Under the pieces are notes generated by a model. That model saw only the letters and a program-made list of their open reading frames with translations, was not told the origin of the DNA and did not search any database. DNA of 64,000 nucleotides from Tanytarsus gracilentus. Its lineage: Eukaryota > Arthropoda > Insecta > Diptera > Chironomidae. The position numbers and the translations under genes are program-made. This document shows, in pieces, positions 12,606-23,115 of the stretch (positions are counted from its first letter, which is position 1; each line of letters starts with the position of its first letter). The stretch lies in NCBI GenBank assembly GCA_038502055.1, contig JAXRKN010000042.1, forward strand, positions 186,001 through 250,000. Reading direction: 5' to 3'.

Positions 12606-13591
12606 ATGTCATTGGAAGTTTTAAATGTGAGATTAATTCAAAATAAAACTTTAAACTTATCAACTTTCATTTATAGGTCGAAGAGATTTCAATTCAACTG
12701 TTGAATGACATAAAAATTGCCGGTAAATTTTGGGGCAATAAATCGCTTCCTACAATTTTATGTTTGCACGGTCGCGAGGATAATTCTGGAAGTTTTGATC
12801 GCTTAATTCCACTCCTTCCTCGTCAATTTTCATATCTCGCCATTGACTTTCCTGGACATGGACGCAGCTCTCGTCTCCCGAATGGCGTTTTTTACTATGC
12901 CATCGATTTTTTATTCGTCATCAATCAAATTATAGATTTTTACGGTTGGAAGCGTGTCGGCATCATCGCACACAGTATGTCCTCCCGATTGTCATTTATC
13001 TATGCATCAATCTTCCCGCACCGTGTTGAAATGTTGATTGGCATTGACGTGCTTAAAGCTTTAGTTTTCGAGATTGAGGATCTGAGAAAAATTGTTGAAA
13101 ATTTTGATAAAATTTCGCTGGCTAATGCGAGAAATTTGAGTGATGAAGAGCCGCCTGCTTTTAAGTATGATGAGCTAATAGAGAAACTTCAAAAAGGCAG
13201 CTTCGGAAGTGTCACAAAAGATGTTGCGCATCATTTACTTGATAGAAATATTAAACCATCTAAAAATAATCCTGGAAAATTTTATTTCTCAAGAGATCGC
13301 AGGATGATGTTCAGTATTGGAATTTTCATACCTCAAGAAGTCCAAATTGAACTCGCTAAAAAATTAAAAATTCCTCATTTATTTATTAAAGCAAAAGATT
13401 CATTTTTTGTGCCTGGTGATCGATCACACTACGATAATGAGGTGCTCGAAATATTGAGAAAAAATCCAAAATTTGAACATCACGTGCTTGACTCAAAGTC
13501 TCATCACATTCACTTGAGTGAGGTGGACAAAGTTGCTGGAATTATTAGCAAATTTATTGTGAAACACAAAATTGTTGAAAGTCATTTTTAA
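12606..13591 (+). CDS. SERHL/kraken-type alpha/beta hydrolase, copy 2, altered nucleophile elbow
   Basis: Exon 1 (12606..12626, MSLEVLN) joins exon 2 (12677..13591) in phase 0 to give 311 residues. Exon 1 is short and its assignment is less certain; exon 2 is firm because the acceptor TATAG precedes VEEISIQL, at the position shared with copies 1 and 3. The core has CLHGREDNSGSFDRLIPLLP, where W-Q is replaced by R-E. The elbow reads AHSMSSR: the Ser (about residue 107) is kept but the glycine after Met is replaced by Ser. The C-terminal His region is SHHIHLSEVDK. The departures at both sites suggest altered or reduced activity, although the frame is open throughout. Confidence 0.82.
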
Positions 13592-13654
13592 AACTTTTTT
13601 GAAAAAATAAAAAACCGTTAATTTTTCAACCAAAAAAAAATAAAATTTATTGTT

Positions 13655-14103
13655 TTATGAATCAGTTTTACCAGTTGACCAGACAATGTCTCCGCTAGCG
13701 TTTTTAATAAAAAATTGACCAGCGTTTTGAAGATGTGATGACATTCCAAATTTTTGGTCAGTTTTACTTGTCCAAATTGCTGTGTTTTCATCATTCAAGA
13801 CAGCAAGATTTCCATCATCTAGACAAAAAAGTTTTTAATGAAAAAACTTTACGAAATTTTTAAATTTTACCTTGCATGCAAGCCTTTTCTCTTTCTTGAC
13901 CAGAAACACCTGCTGCCCAAAAAAACTTTATCATCAGAAACAGGACGAAGAGCCAAATCTCCGCATCCCTTAACGTTTAACTTAAAATAATTTCTTTCAG
14001 ACATCAGAGTGTCTTTCTTGGTTATGCACTCACCTTGTTGAAGTTTTGAGCTCAAATATGAAGCGAAGGTGATTAAAACTGCTACAATGATTAAAGTTTT
14101 CAT
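13655..14103 (-). pseudogene. Small secreted B-lectin-like gene with a one-base frameshift
   Basis: Exon 1 (14103..13871) starts with a clear signal peptide (MKTLIIVAVLITFASYLSS), then LMSERNYFKLNVKGCGDLALRP. Exon 2 (13818..13655) encodes DDGNLAVLNDENTAIWTS, then NAGQFFIKNASGDIVWST. The repeated G-N/D-L-x-L and hydrophobic-W-T/S pattern is typical of bulb-type mannose-binding lectins. The exons do not join in one frame. The shift lies at a run of seven T (plus-strand A run 13919-13925), and a run of six would give an open frame of about 130 residues. Either this is a sequencing error in a homopolymer or the gene is a young pseudogene. It sits antisense between hydrolase copies 2 and 3. Confidence 0.65.
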
Positions 14104-14386
14104 GTTAATTTTTTTAACTGATTTTTGATTCCCGATTGATGAAAATAATTTTTTTTGTGACAGAATAATTTTTTTTTATTATGTTTCACATCACAAAATT
14201 TTTTAACGTTTGGTGAATTTTAAAAAATTTAATTTGAATTTTTAATACATTGACGAATTTTTATATACTCACAAATCGTACATAGTGAATACACAAACTC
14301 TGACTTTATACTCACACAATCGATCAAAAAAGTAAACTTCTCTCTTTAAAATATAAAAACATTTATTAATAAATTTGATATTATAA

Positions 14387-15422
14387 ATGAATCAGCAATC
14401 GATTGACAATCTCCTCAAACCATATTTAAAAAATTATTCGCATAACATTGAAGTAAGTTAAAAAAATCATCAAAATTCAAAGTTCAGTTTTAAATTCTTC
14501 TTCTTACTTCAAGGTCGAAGATGTAAAAATAGAATTGCCCAATGGAACGGTCATAGCTGGTAAATGGTGGGGTAAGAAGTCAATAAAACCTTTTATTTGT
14601 CTTCACGGATGGCAAGACAATGCTGGCACCTTCGATCGACTCATTCCTTTACTACCTCAACAATTTTCATACCTCAGTATTGATCTTCCTGGACATGGTT
14701 TAAGTTCATGGCAACCGAATGGTGTTCCATACCAGGTCAATGGATTTTTGTTCACTCTCTATGAAGTAATAAAGAAATTAAATTTCGAAAAAGTTGGATT
14801 AATTGCTCACAGCATGGGCGGCTGGATCGGATTTATTTTTGCTTCAATGTTTCCTGACAAAATCGACATGTTAGTGACAGTTGACATTTGGAAGCAATTA
14901 AATCGAAACCTAAGTGAACAAATTTCCGATCTCGGAGTTGGCATTAAAAATTTCGAGACTGCTGATAAAAGAGTGCGTGACGGAATTAAACCACCAAGTT
15001 ACACGATTGATGAAATGTTAATGAAAATTGAAGAAGGCAGCATGGGAAATGTTTCGCTTGAAAGTGCTGTCCATTTGCTGAAAAGAAACATTGCACCATC
15101 GACTGAGAATGGAAAATTTTATTTCACTCGCGACAATCGACTTCGTCAAATGTTTCTTTTAGCATTTCCCACCAACCTCATTTTTCAAATGGCAAAACAA
15201 ATTGAAATTCCTTTTCTATTCTTGGCGGCAGGAGTTGAAACTCCGCTTTACGCTAAGACAAATTTCTATAATGAATTTATTGAAATTATTAGTGAAAAGC
15301 CAAAAGTTGAGTTCGTTAAAATTCATTCCGACAATCACTACTTCCATATCAATGAGCCCGAGAAGATTTCAACAGTTGTTAGTGAATTCATTATGCGACA
15401 TGGAAAAGTTCATCGACTTTAA
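14387..15422 (+). CDS. SERHL/kraken-type alpha/beta hydrolase, copy 3
   Basis: Exon 1 (14387..14452, 22 codons, MNQQSIDNLLKPYLK...) joins exon 2 (14514..15422) in phase 0 to give 324 residues. The donor is a consensus GTAAGT and the acceptor CAAG precedes VEDVKIELPNG. Motifs in order: GKWWG, CLHGWQDNAGTFDRLIPLLP, DLPGHGLSS, the elbow AHSMGGW (Ser about residue 122) and the C-terminal NHYFHINEPEK. This is the most canonical member of the array (HSMGGW and GHG intact) and so the best candidate for the ancestral activity. The first exon is longer than in copies 1 and 2. Confidence 0.88.
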
Positions 15423-15764
15423 ATAAAACATTAGTGGTTCAAAAAAGTATTTTGAAATTTAAATAAAAAAAAATTAAATCAACTTTCACAAATTATTTCA
15501 GAAATTATTAAAGATTTTCTATGTGTTCAGAATCAAAAATAAAATCATAGTTTCTACCCCTGAATAATTATAAAACATTTTAATTTGAACTTTTACTCAC
15601 ATATAATTTTTCATTTTAATATCACTTGAGGTTTTGGTTCCAAAAAACATTTAAAAAAACACATCTCTGCAGATCTTTTTCATAACAAGCCTCTTTTGCT
15701 CTCCTTTGAACTTTGCAGCATTCTATGGCATTAAGAAAGATTACGATATCATGAATTATTGCTC
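15423..15764. other. Intergenic DNA, no gene seen
   Basis: Ordinary AT-rich spacer between hydrolase copy 3 and the insertion that follows. Confidence 0.4.
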
Positions 15765-16142
15765 AATACCAAAAGTGAGGGACTTTAAGGAGTTCCTCGC
15801 CCCTTTTAATCGCGTGTGTACATAAATTTTAATAATATTGTGAATTTTAGAGATTTCAATAGTAATTAAATGTTTTAAGAGTTAACAATGTCTTCGTCGT
15901 CATCTCCTTCAATCAAAACACATCAATTTTTCATCGAATACTCAGGTAAGAAGCGAAAATGAGTGAAAATTTAGAAATTATTTTTTTTTTGTTGTCTTAA
16001 TTTTTTTTGTTCTTTTCTCATTTGGGAAAAAAGTAGCTCATTCTCGCTTCAATGTTAAGCATTTCAGGATTAGCAACAGTTCTTCTTTACATGGAAATGA
16101 TTTATCAAAAACCTTTCAAATTTGTTCCATTTTAATTTTTTT

Positions 16143-16215
16143 TTCTTCACTGGATCTCATTTTTTCTCTGCTGGATCTCATTTTTCTCTGCTGGATCTCA
16201 TTTTTCTGTACTGGA
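16143..16215 (+). repeat. Short tandem repeat ctggatctcatttttct
   Basis: About four tandem copies of a roughly 20-22-bp unit, ctggatctcattttt with a short variable joint, inside the insertion. Confidence 0.85.
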
Positions 16216-16335
16216 TCTTACACTTTATTAATATTTACTTAAGATTATGGGTCAGCAACAGCACAAAATTTCTGGAAAATTCTGCAACCTATTTTTTTAA
16301 TTTTAATTTGATATTATTGGATGATTTGATAGAGA

Positions 16336-16620
16336 AAATTTAAATAACTTAACCAGGGGGGAAATAAGTGCAATTGGGAGGTTTTTTTTATAAAAATTAG
16401 ATTTTTGGGTTGTTTTAAATAAAAAAGCATAGATTCAGTTATAGAGTGGATGGAATTAACTTAATTAACTTAACCAGGGGGAATTAAGCGCATTCGTAGT
16501 TTTTTTTTATAAAAATTACATTTTTGAGTTGATTTGAATAGAAGAAGCGTGGATTCAGTCAGAGAGTTGATACAGGAAACTTAGTTAACTTAACCGGGAA
16601 ATAAGCGGGGGAAATGAGAG
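16336..16620 (+). repeat. About 120-bp tandem repeat, just over two copies
   Basis: The landmark cttaaccagg recurs at about 16348, 16469 and 16589 (variant cttaaccggg), each time followed by aaataag/aattaag, a T run and a shared ataaaaatta segment. Period is 120-121 bp. Confidence 0.8.
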
Positions 16621-17391
16621 TTTTCATATAAATTTTTTTTATTTATTTTAAATTTTATATGTTAATATTTTTGATACTGAATTCGTTGGTATCCAACAAA
16701 ACCAGCTGTTAATCTTAGTGACCAGTTGAGGAAGGAAGACGCACTCACTAACTGACATTTTTATGACCTGTACTACCCATGCTAATCGACTAGATTAGAT
16801 GGAGGAAGGTTGAAGATACCAAGACTTTTATAAAATTGGTTTGACCATTCTGTTTAGTGTTTGTTTGTTTTGTAATGTGGGTGGGCCAGTGCCTAACAGC
16901 TTGTTAGGGCTGAGGAAGGTTGTAGTGGCGGTAACTTTTATACAATGCCGTCGAAACCACCTTTGATTTATTTATTTAACTGTAATGTAGATCGTTGGGT
17001 GTGCTTAGTTGGAAACACAATGGCACAAGACTGTGTACGCTTTTTTTTCGTTATGGGTAACAACGTCCAGATAGTTGGGCCATGTGGCGCATCTTTTTTT
17101 TATCTACGAAGAGGGGTTGTTCGATCGCTAGTATGTCTTTCTCAAGACGTATGTTGCAGCTCCCGAGGTGGGCGATTCCCGCGGGGACGTCCATTGTTGA
17201 GGGGAAAAAAGGGGTATTTATACTCTATTCTTAAGAGAAATCTTAAGAGTTCTGCATGGTTACGTTTTAAACCTTAGCCTGGCTTTCGAGCTATGGAAAA
17301 GGAGACAAAAACGGGCGCGTCCATCCTGGTAACTCCAGAGTGCTACCTCTTTGTCATCTATCTATCTAATACCAAAAGTGAGGGACTTTAA

Positions 17392-19440
17392 ACTTTTTCC
17401 TTTGCCAAAGAGATAGAAAAGAGTCAGGAGAGATTGTTTAGCTTTTTGACCTCATACATTTTTGTGGCAGGGTAGGATGAAATAAAATTTATATTATAAT
17501 AAATTTAATGTATTGTGTATAGGATTTTGTGGTGATAACATAATAATGTTTGAGCTTTATTGGAAAATATTTGAATATGGTTGAAAATGTTCATTAAGTC
17601 GCTTCAATTTATGATGAAAAGTTTTCATAATGTTTGCATAATTTGGAGGTGTAGAAAATACCTTTAAAATATGCAACATGTTAATGGAAAAAAATTCTTT
17701 CGAAAATGTTTTTTCCCTCGAGAAATTTTCTTTGCCAAACATGACATTCACCAACCGTCCCACATGCTTAAACTTTTTTTCTCTGAAACTCAAATTCTTC
17801 TTAAATAATTCTTTCTCTGTCCAAAAGGTAAATTTTGTATGATTTTCATCTCATACAAAAAAGGAAAATGAATGTTGGCGATGGATTTACATGAAAATTT
17901 GTGAAAACCCTTTTCAAAAGCAGTCGCATTCATTTTTGAGAAAAGAAAATTCTCTTTTTTTCAATTTCAACTTCATCGCACTGAATTTTTAATAATCCTT
18001 CAACACCAAAAAAAAGGGGAGAAGGAAAAACATGACACCAGCAACAGGGAGATGAATTTGAAGTTAAGGATGTGTAAAAATTTAAAATAAAAATTAAAAA
18101 ATTAATTTTTTAAAAAATAAATTAATTTAAATTTTATAAAGTTTCCACCCCTTGCAATTTTTTCTCTCAACCCACCTGAGTGTGAATTTGAATGATGAGA
18201 CTTTTCCTTCTTTTTTTCAGTATTAAGTTTCAACAATTTTAAAAAGAGTTCGTGAGTAAAGAGCATTAATCCTTTTCTGAAAGTGTTATGGATGTTTCAG
18301 AAGATAAATGAGGAACTTTGTCCGAGATGAAAGGAAGACTAAAAAACCCATTTTGATGTAAATTGAGGAAGTCCACTTTAAAAAGAATTTGATGGAAAAT
18401 TTTGTAGCCTTTGACAAATTTTTGAAGAGAAACTTTTTAGAGAGAATTAAAAAGTTTCAAGAACTTTTGAGGGTGTCGTGGTGGGTTGAAGAGTAATTTT
18501 GGGTTTTTACAATTTTAAACGCAATTGAAGAAATATAAATTTTTAAAATTATTCAAATTGAATTAATTAAAATTCTTCAGCAAATTTTAATTAATTTTCT
18601 AATTGAAAAATTCTCGATTTTCAATCACAGCTGCTGCATTTCAAAAAGATATCTCTAAAAAATAATTTGCTTCATGCACCACACAAAAAAAGTTGAATAA
18701 ATTTTATCTCTGAATTTCTAATTGCAGCCGCATATCAGTTCTCATTTTCAGAAAATCATTCTGCCCGGAAGTAATGTTAAAGGCATTTTTCAGTATGATA
18801 GAAATTCAATTTTCAAGATTCATTCGATCGCATTTTGGTATTTGATTAGAAAACTTCTCCTCTCGTTCTCAACTGAACGGCAATGATTTTCAAATTAAAT
18901 TTCACAATGTGAAATCGAAATTAAAATACAGCGACAGAACTCGCATTTTCGATTTTGTATGTTGGGATAGTCAATAAGGAGGAAGCACAGATGTATGCTG
19001 AGTTGATATGGAGAGCAAAAATTCTAATTTCATGGAGAAGAATTTCAATCAAGTTTTTGCTTGAGTCGGTAAAATCTGTAAGCAGAGTACAGTCGGTGCT
19101 GTGTTAAGAATTTTTTAAAAATTTTGAGGATATTTTTTGAATAAATTTAAATCGTTATATTTTTTAAATTATCTTAAAACAAAAACAAAATCGCAGGTCG
19201 CACCTCAACGGTATCGCCTCTTCGAGCACACACAAAATCTCCTCCCATTGCTCGACTCGATTACATCACATCTACAACAGCATTTGAATGATGAAAAGCG
19301 GAATGTAATCGGAAGTTGAACGAAAGTAATTTCCTTGATTAAGCTTCGGTCAGAATGGGAGTGAACTTTCTGGTTTTATATTGTGTCCGGACAGACCGCT
19401 TCATTTGTATCAACTGATGAAAATAAAAAAATTTTAAAGG
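17392..19440. other. Intergenic DNA, no gene seen
   Basis: AT-rich spacer between the insertion and the opsin 3' side. Short frames at 17557-17793 and 19137-19319 show no family resemblance. Confidence 0.45.
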
Positions 19441-19472
19441 GGGTGGGGGGGTTTTTTTTTTTTTTTTTTTTT

Positions 19473-19529
<57 letters not shown>

Positions 19530-19530
19530 T
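19441..19530. repeat. Long homopolymer tract (G run, then about 85 T)
   Basis: A G-rich run (19440-19450) is followed by an almost uninterrupted T tract to about 19528, broken only by single G bases. It lies about 300 bp past the opsin stop codon. Length is unreliable in any assembly. Confidence 0.85.
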
Positions 19531-19833
19531 TTTTACTAACTTTAAAGTGAGATATAAATATAATTTTAATAAAAAAAGAGAGTTGATTGATGTTTAAATG
19601 TGACAGGAAATTGTAACGGAAACTATGAAATTAAAAAATGACTTTTTTCGAGGATTAAATTAAAGACTTTTTGATTTTTGCCAATTTTTTATTTTATTTT
19701 TTTAATGCTTCCAATTGGGTTTAATTTCATAAAAAATTCCTTATTGAAAATGTGACCAAATAAAATTTTACTTTTTCCTCATCGTCAAGTTCAAAGTCAA
19801 ATTTTACTATAAAAGTTCTTCAAAGTAAATTTT

Positions 19834-21238
19834 TTAAGCACTGTTGCCTGTTGCAGTAGAGCCATTATCACTAGCAGTTTCCTTAATTTTTTCCGTGATT
19901 CCCAACCATGGAACGCGTTCCTGTAAAGCTTGTCTGTAGCGTGGATGGGAAATGGCATAAATCCATGGATCGACACAGCTAACAATTTTTGCTGCGACCG
20001 CCGGAATCATTGTAGCGACGGGAGTTAGTAATTGTCGATTTCCAAAGGCTCCAATCAACGACACAATTCCATAAGGAGTCCAAGCGCAGAGGAACATAAA
20101 AAAAATTGTAAATGCCGCTTTAGCAATTCGAATTTCAACTGATTCAGCTGATGCGTCCTTGTTGGCTGTCAATGATTTTACATTCATTTTTTCAGCCTGT
20201 TTTCTCATGGACGCTTCATGAGCTTTCACGTGCTTGAAAAGAAGAGAATAGAAAAATATAATCAGGCTCAAAGGAATACAGTAAGCCCAAACAAAAATGG
20301 AACCGACAAAAATTCGAGTGTCATCGTCGTCAGTCAGAAAGTCGAAGCTGCATGTTGTGAGAAATCTAAAATAAATAAAAAATTATTTATTGTTGATTCA
20401 AACCACATTTTCCCACCCCTCGGGAACATATCGACCCCAAACGTCCAATGCTGGAAAAATTGTGAATGGTAATGCCCAAAACCATGTGATCATAATCAAT
20501 AAAATTGCCTTTCCTGTCTTAATTCTTCCATCGAGTGGACTCGAAATTGTTTTATAGCGATCGTAAGCGATAACGACATTGGTGGCAGCACCTGGAGCAC
20601 AGTAAAATAAGAAGAATTTTTTAATCAATTTTTTTAAATCATGTGAATTTAAAATATTTTAGTCAGCGCTCAAATTTTAGTGCTGATTTCAATTTTACTG
20701 GGACTTTTGTGATTTTTACCTCCAATACCGCTTATTGACCCTAAAACCGAGTAAACTGTACAAGCCGTTGCTCCACCCATCATTCGCTGAAAGTAAGAGT
20801 TATAGATCAACATTGGCATTTCGAGCATCATGCAGAGATCGCAAATGGCGAGATTGAGAATGAAGAGATTCGATGGCGAGCGAAGACTTTTGGTACTGGA
20901 AGAAGAAAAAAGTTATTAAATTTTTGATTTTAGCATTTTTAAACTCACGTTGAAAAAATCCAAACAACAATTCCGTTGCCCATTAAGGACACAACCATGA
21001 GAATGAAATAAATCAAAGCTAAGAGTAAGTGATAGTAGAATGGAACTGCTTCAAACTGCTGCCAGTGAGGAATTAACAATTCCAAGTCTTCTGGTGGAAG
21101 ATTCCAGCCGAGAGGCTTTGAATCACTAAAAAATTGTTGCAAAATTTAATTTTAAATGTTTATTTAAAATTTCACTTTTTACCTTTTGAATGCACTCGGC
21201 ATTGAGACATCAAAATTTGAAACATTTTTTAAAAACAT
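19834..21238 (-). CDS. Insect short-wavelength (blue-type) opsin
   Basis: Five exons, 21238..21183, 21125..20949, 20895..20720, 20591..20417 and 20365..19834, join in frame to 371 residues. The N-terminus has NVS and GWNLPPEDLELL. Key residues: Cys123 and Cys200 for the conserved disulfide, DRYK at 147-150, PEGFLTTCSFDFLTDD in loop 2, HEASMRKQAEKMNVKSL in loop 3, WTPYG near 290, retinal-binding Lys321 in AAKIVSCVDPW, then YAISHPRYR. At the site equivalent to bovine Gly90 (residue 103, MMLEMP) there is Glu. Insect UV opsins carry Lys there, so this is likely a blue-absorbing, Rh5-like pigment. The fourth donor (GAGG|GTGGG) was chosen because only it gives the invariant PEGFL. It acts in photoreceptor rhabdomeres coupled to Gq. 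Confidence 0.95.
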
Positions 21239-21344
21239 TATCAAACTTTGATATTTTTTTTTCATACAATTTTTTTCTATATTTTTCACTTTTCGTTCGC
21301 GAATGCCAATTGATGACTTTGCTGTCTTGAATACTTCCATCGCA

Positions 21345-21369
21345 ATTTATAGCAATTTTAATCTAATTA
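21345..21369 (-). promoter_or_regulatory. Rhodopsin core promoter: RCSI/P3 site plus TATA box
   Basis: The palindrome TAATCTAATTA at 21359-21369 fits the rhodopsin conserved sequence I / P3 consensus TAATYNRATTA. About 8 bp closer to the gene is TATAAAT (plus-strand atttata 21345-21351). The start codon is 107 bp from the TATA box. Insect rhodopsin genes characteristically have this bipartite core, in which P3 is bound by Pax6-class and Otd-class homeodomain proteins. AT-rich DNA makes a chance match possible, but order and spacing are right. Confidence 0.65.
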
Positions 21370-22855
21370 AAAAAGATTTTAATTTTTTCACTCACCTATA
21401 AAATTGTATTGCATGCGGTGCAATTTTTTACAGATTAAAAAATTAATACCTGTCGGTTGAAATCATAAAAAATTCACAAAAGAAAATTAAAAATCCTTTT
21501 CATTGGTCAAGGTGACGTTCAGAACTTAGATGTCATGAGTTTGATGGAATTTATTAAAAGTCCTATGATTTTAAGACATTGCTGTTGAATAATTATCATT
21601 AGTGTAATCGTATTTCCAACAATATCTTTAAAGAAGCTTAAAAATGTGTGTCTATGGTGCGACGTTTAAATCACTTTGAAGTGTTAGTTCTAATTTTTTG
21701 CCGTAAAAAATAAAACTAAAAAGTTAGTTTTGACTCAAAAATATTTTATTCAATTTTTCCATGACCTTTTTGGCTCAAATTTTCAATCATCTTTTAGTGA
21801 AAAATGACCTTACGGTTAAGCAACAAATTTACATTTTTCCTCGCTTCTCTTTTAATTTTTCTAAAAGCCATGAAGCACCCTTAAATCCTCAATGGCCAAG
21901 ATTAATTTAGACTTTGCTCTTTTGCTCTCGTTTTTACCCGCAAAATTACCATAAAACTTTTTGTTCTTTATATTGTTTGCTCATCTAACCATAAATAATG
22001 CATTCAAAGATTTTTTTCACATTTGATAATAAAATTTTTAAATGGAGCAAAGTTTTTATAAAAAACAATCAAGATCTTTTTTTTACGTTTTGTGGGTTTT
22101 AAGTGAAGCGGGGTTTTAACTATTGTTGCCTGTAAAAACAAAAAGGATTAAAAAATTGTTGCAAAAAGTTAAAAGGGACAAAAAGTTTTGAAAATCCTTT
22201 TGTTGCAGATTTATAAAACTTTTGACAATTTTTTGTTCCCACGCCTCAATATTATTTTTTATATTCTGCATTTTTTGCTTACTGCACCATCATGTCATGA
22301 AAATCTCTTCAAACTCAAAAACAAATTCAATTTATTTCTTAAAGTTTTTTTTTCTCTTCTCCATCAAGACAAACACCATAAAAATCCTCGCAATGCGCAT
22401 AATAAAAAAAATTGAAATAGAGAAAACTCAATTCAGAATATGTGAAAAAACAGAGCGAGATGCCACAGAAGCACAATTTTCTGAGTGTTATGCTGGAAAC
22501 AGAGAAAAAAGCGAAATGTACAATTTTATTTAATTCATGCACATTTATATGCTTCTTCCCTGTGGAACGCTTCTCACTTCTTGGTACATGAATGTCTAGT
22601 GGTGGATACTCAGAGCTAGAGGGTTTATTGCCATATGCAGTTAAAAGTTATTTACTATAAATTGAATTTAAAAATGTTTTAATTTTTTTAAAAATCATTT
22701 TTTTTTTCAAAATTAGAATTTTTATTCTAACCAACATGAGATTCAAAACAGTAAAATGACACTCGCATTTTCGTGAATATTTGCAATTTGCTCAATATTC
22801 AAATTTTCTACTTTTAATCTCATTTACATATTTCACATTAGCCTTACTCATGTCC
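21370..22855. other. Upstream of opsin; no gene seen
   Basis: AT-rich DNA without a supported gene. Overlapping short frames at 22188-22542 on both strands show no domain. Confidence 0.45.
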
Positions 22856-23115
22856 CTTCTAAGTTAGAGGTTTCGAAAATCCCGGGATTTCAAATTTCGC
22901 GATATTTCTTTTTTTTTTTCCTTTCTTAATTTTCTTGTGAATATCGTCCTTTTACCTTTTTTTATTCAAATCTATATTGTTGCTTATAATTAAAAAAATT
23001 TATCCCCTAAATCAAATTAGTGAAATTATATTTAAATCCGTCCCGATAAAAAACGCGGGTCTGGATTGAAAACTTCTTGGTTTGGTCCGGTCCCGCCGAA
23101 ACCTCTACTTCTAAC
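22856..23115. mobile_element. hAT-like MITE, 244 bp
   Basis: Inverted ends tagaggtttcg (22865-22875) and cgaaacctcta (23097-23107) bound a 244-bp unit. It is flanked by an 8-bp direct repeat, cttctaag (22856-22863) and cttctaac (23108-23115), matching at 7 of 8 positions. An 8-bp duplication and short ends are usual for hAT-derived MITEs. The interior has GC-rich patches (cccggga, tcccgccg) that stand out from the flanks. No coding capacity. Confidence 0.65.

Larger units (their letters stand above)
15765..17391 (+). mobile_element. Non-LTR-type insertion with (TATC)n tail and 24-bp TSD, copy 1
   Basis: A 24-bp sequence starting aataccaaaagtgaggg occurs perfectly at 15765-15788 and 17368-17391, bracketing a 1579-bp insert (15789-17367). 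The insert ends in a TATC tandem tail (about 17354-17367), which sets the plus orientation. Its 3' portion (about 17210-17367) and a block near 16700-16725 are shared with a second copy at 27.8-28.4 kb. Inside it are a 22-bp tandem repeat (about 16143-16215) and a 120-bp tandem repeat (about 16340-16610). No reverse transcriptase is visible and the frames are short, so it is non-autonomous. Confidence 0.82.

Noticed and set aside
16945..17277. 110-codon plus-strand frame
   Set aside because: It lies wholly inside the TSD-bounded insertion and matches no transposon protein I recognise.
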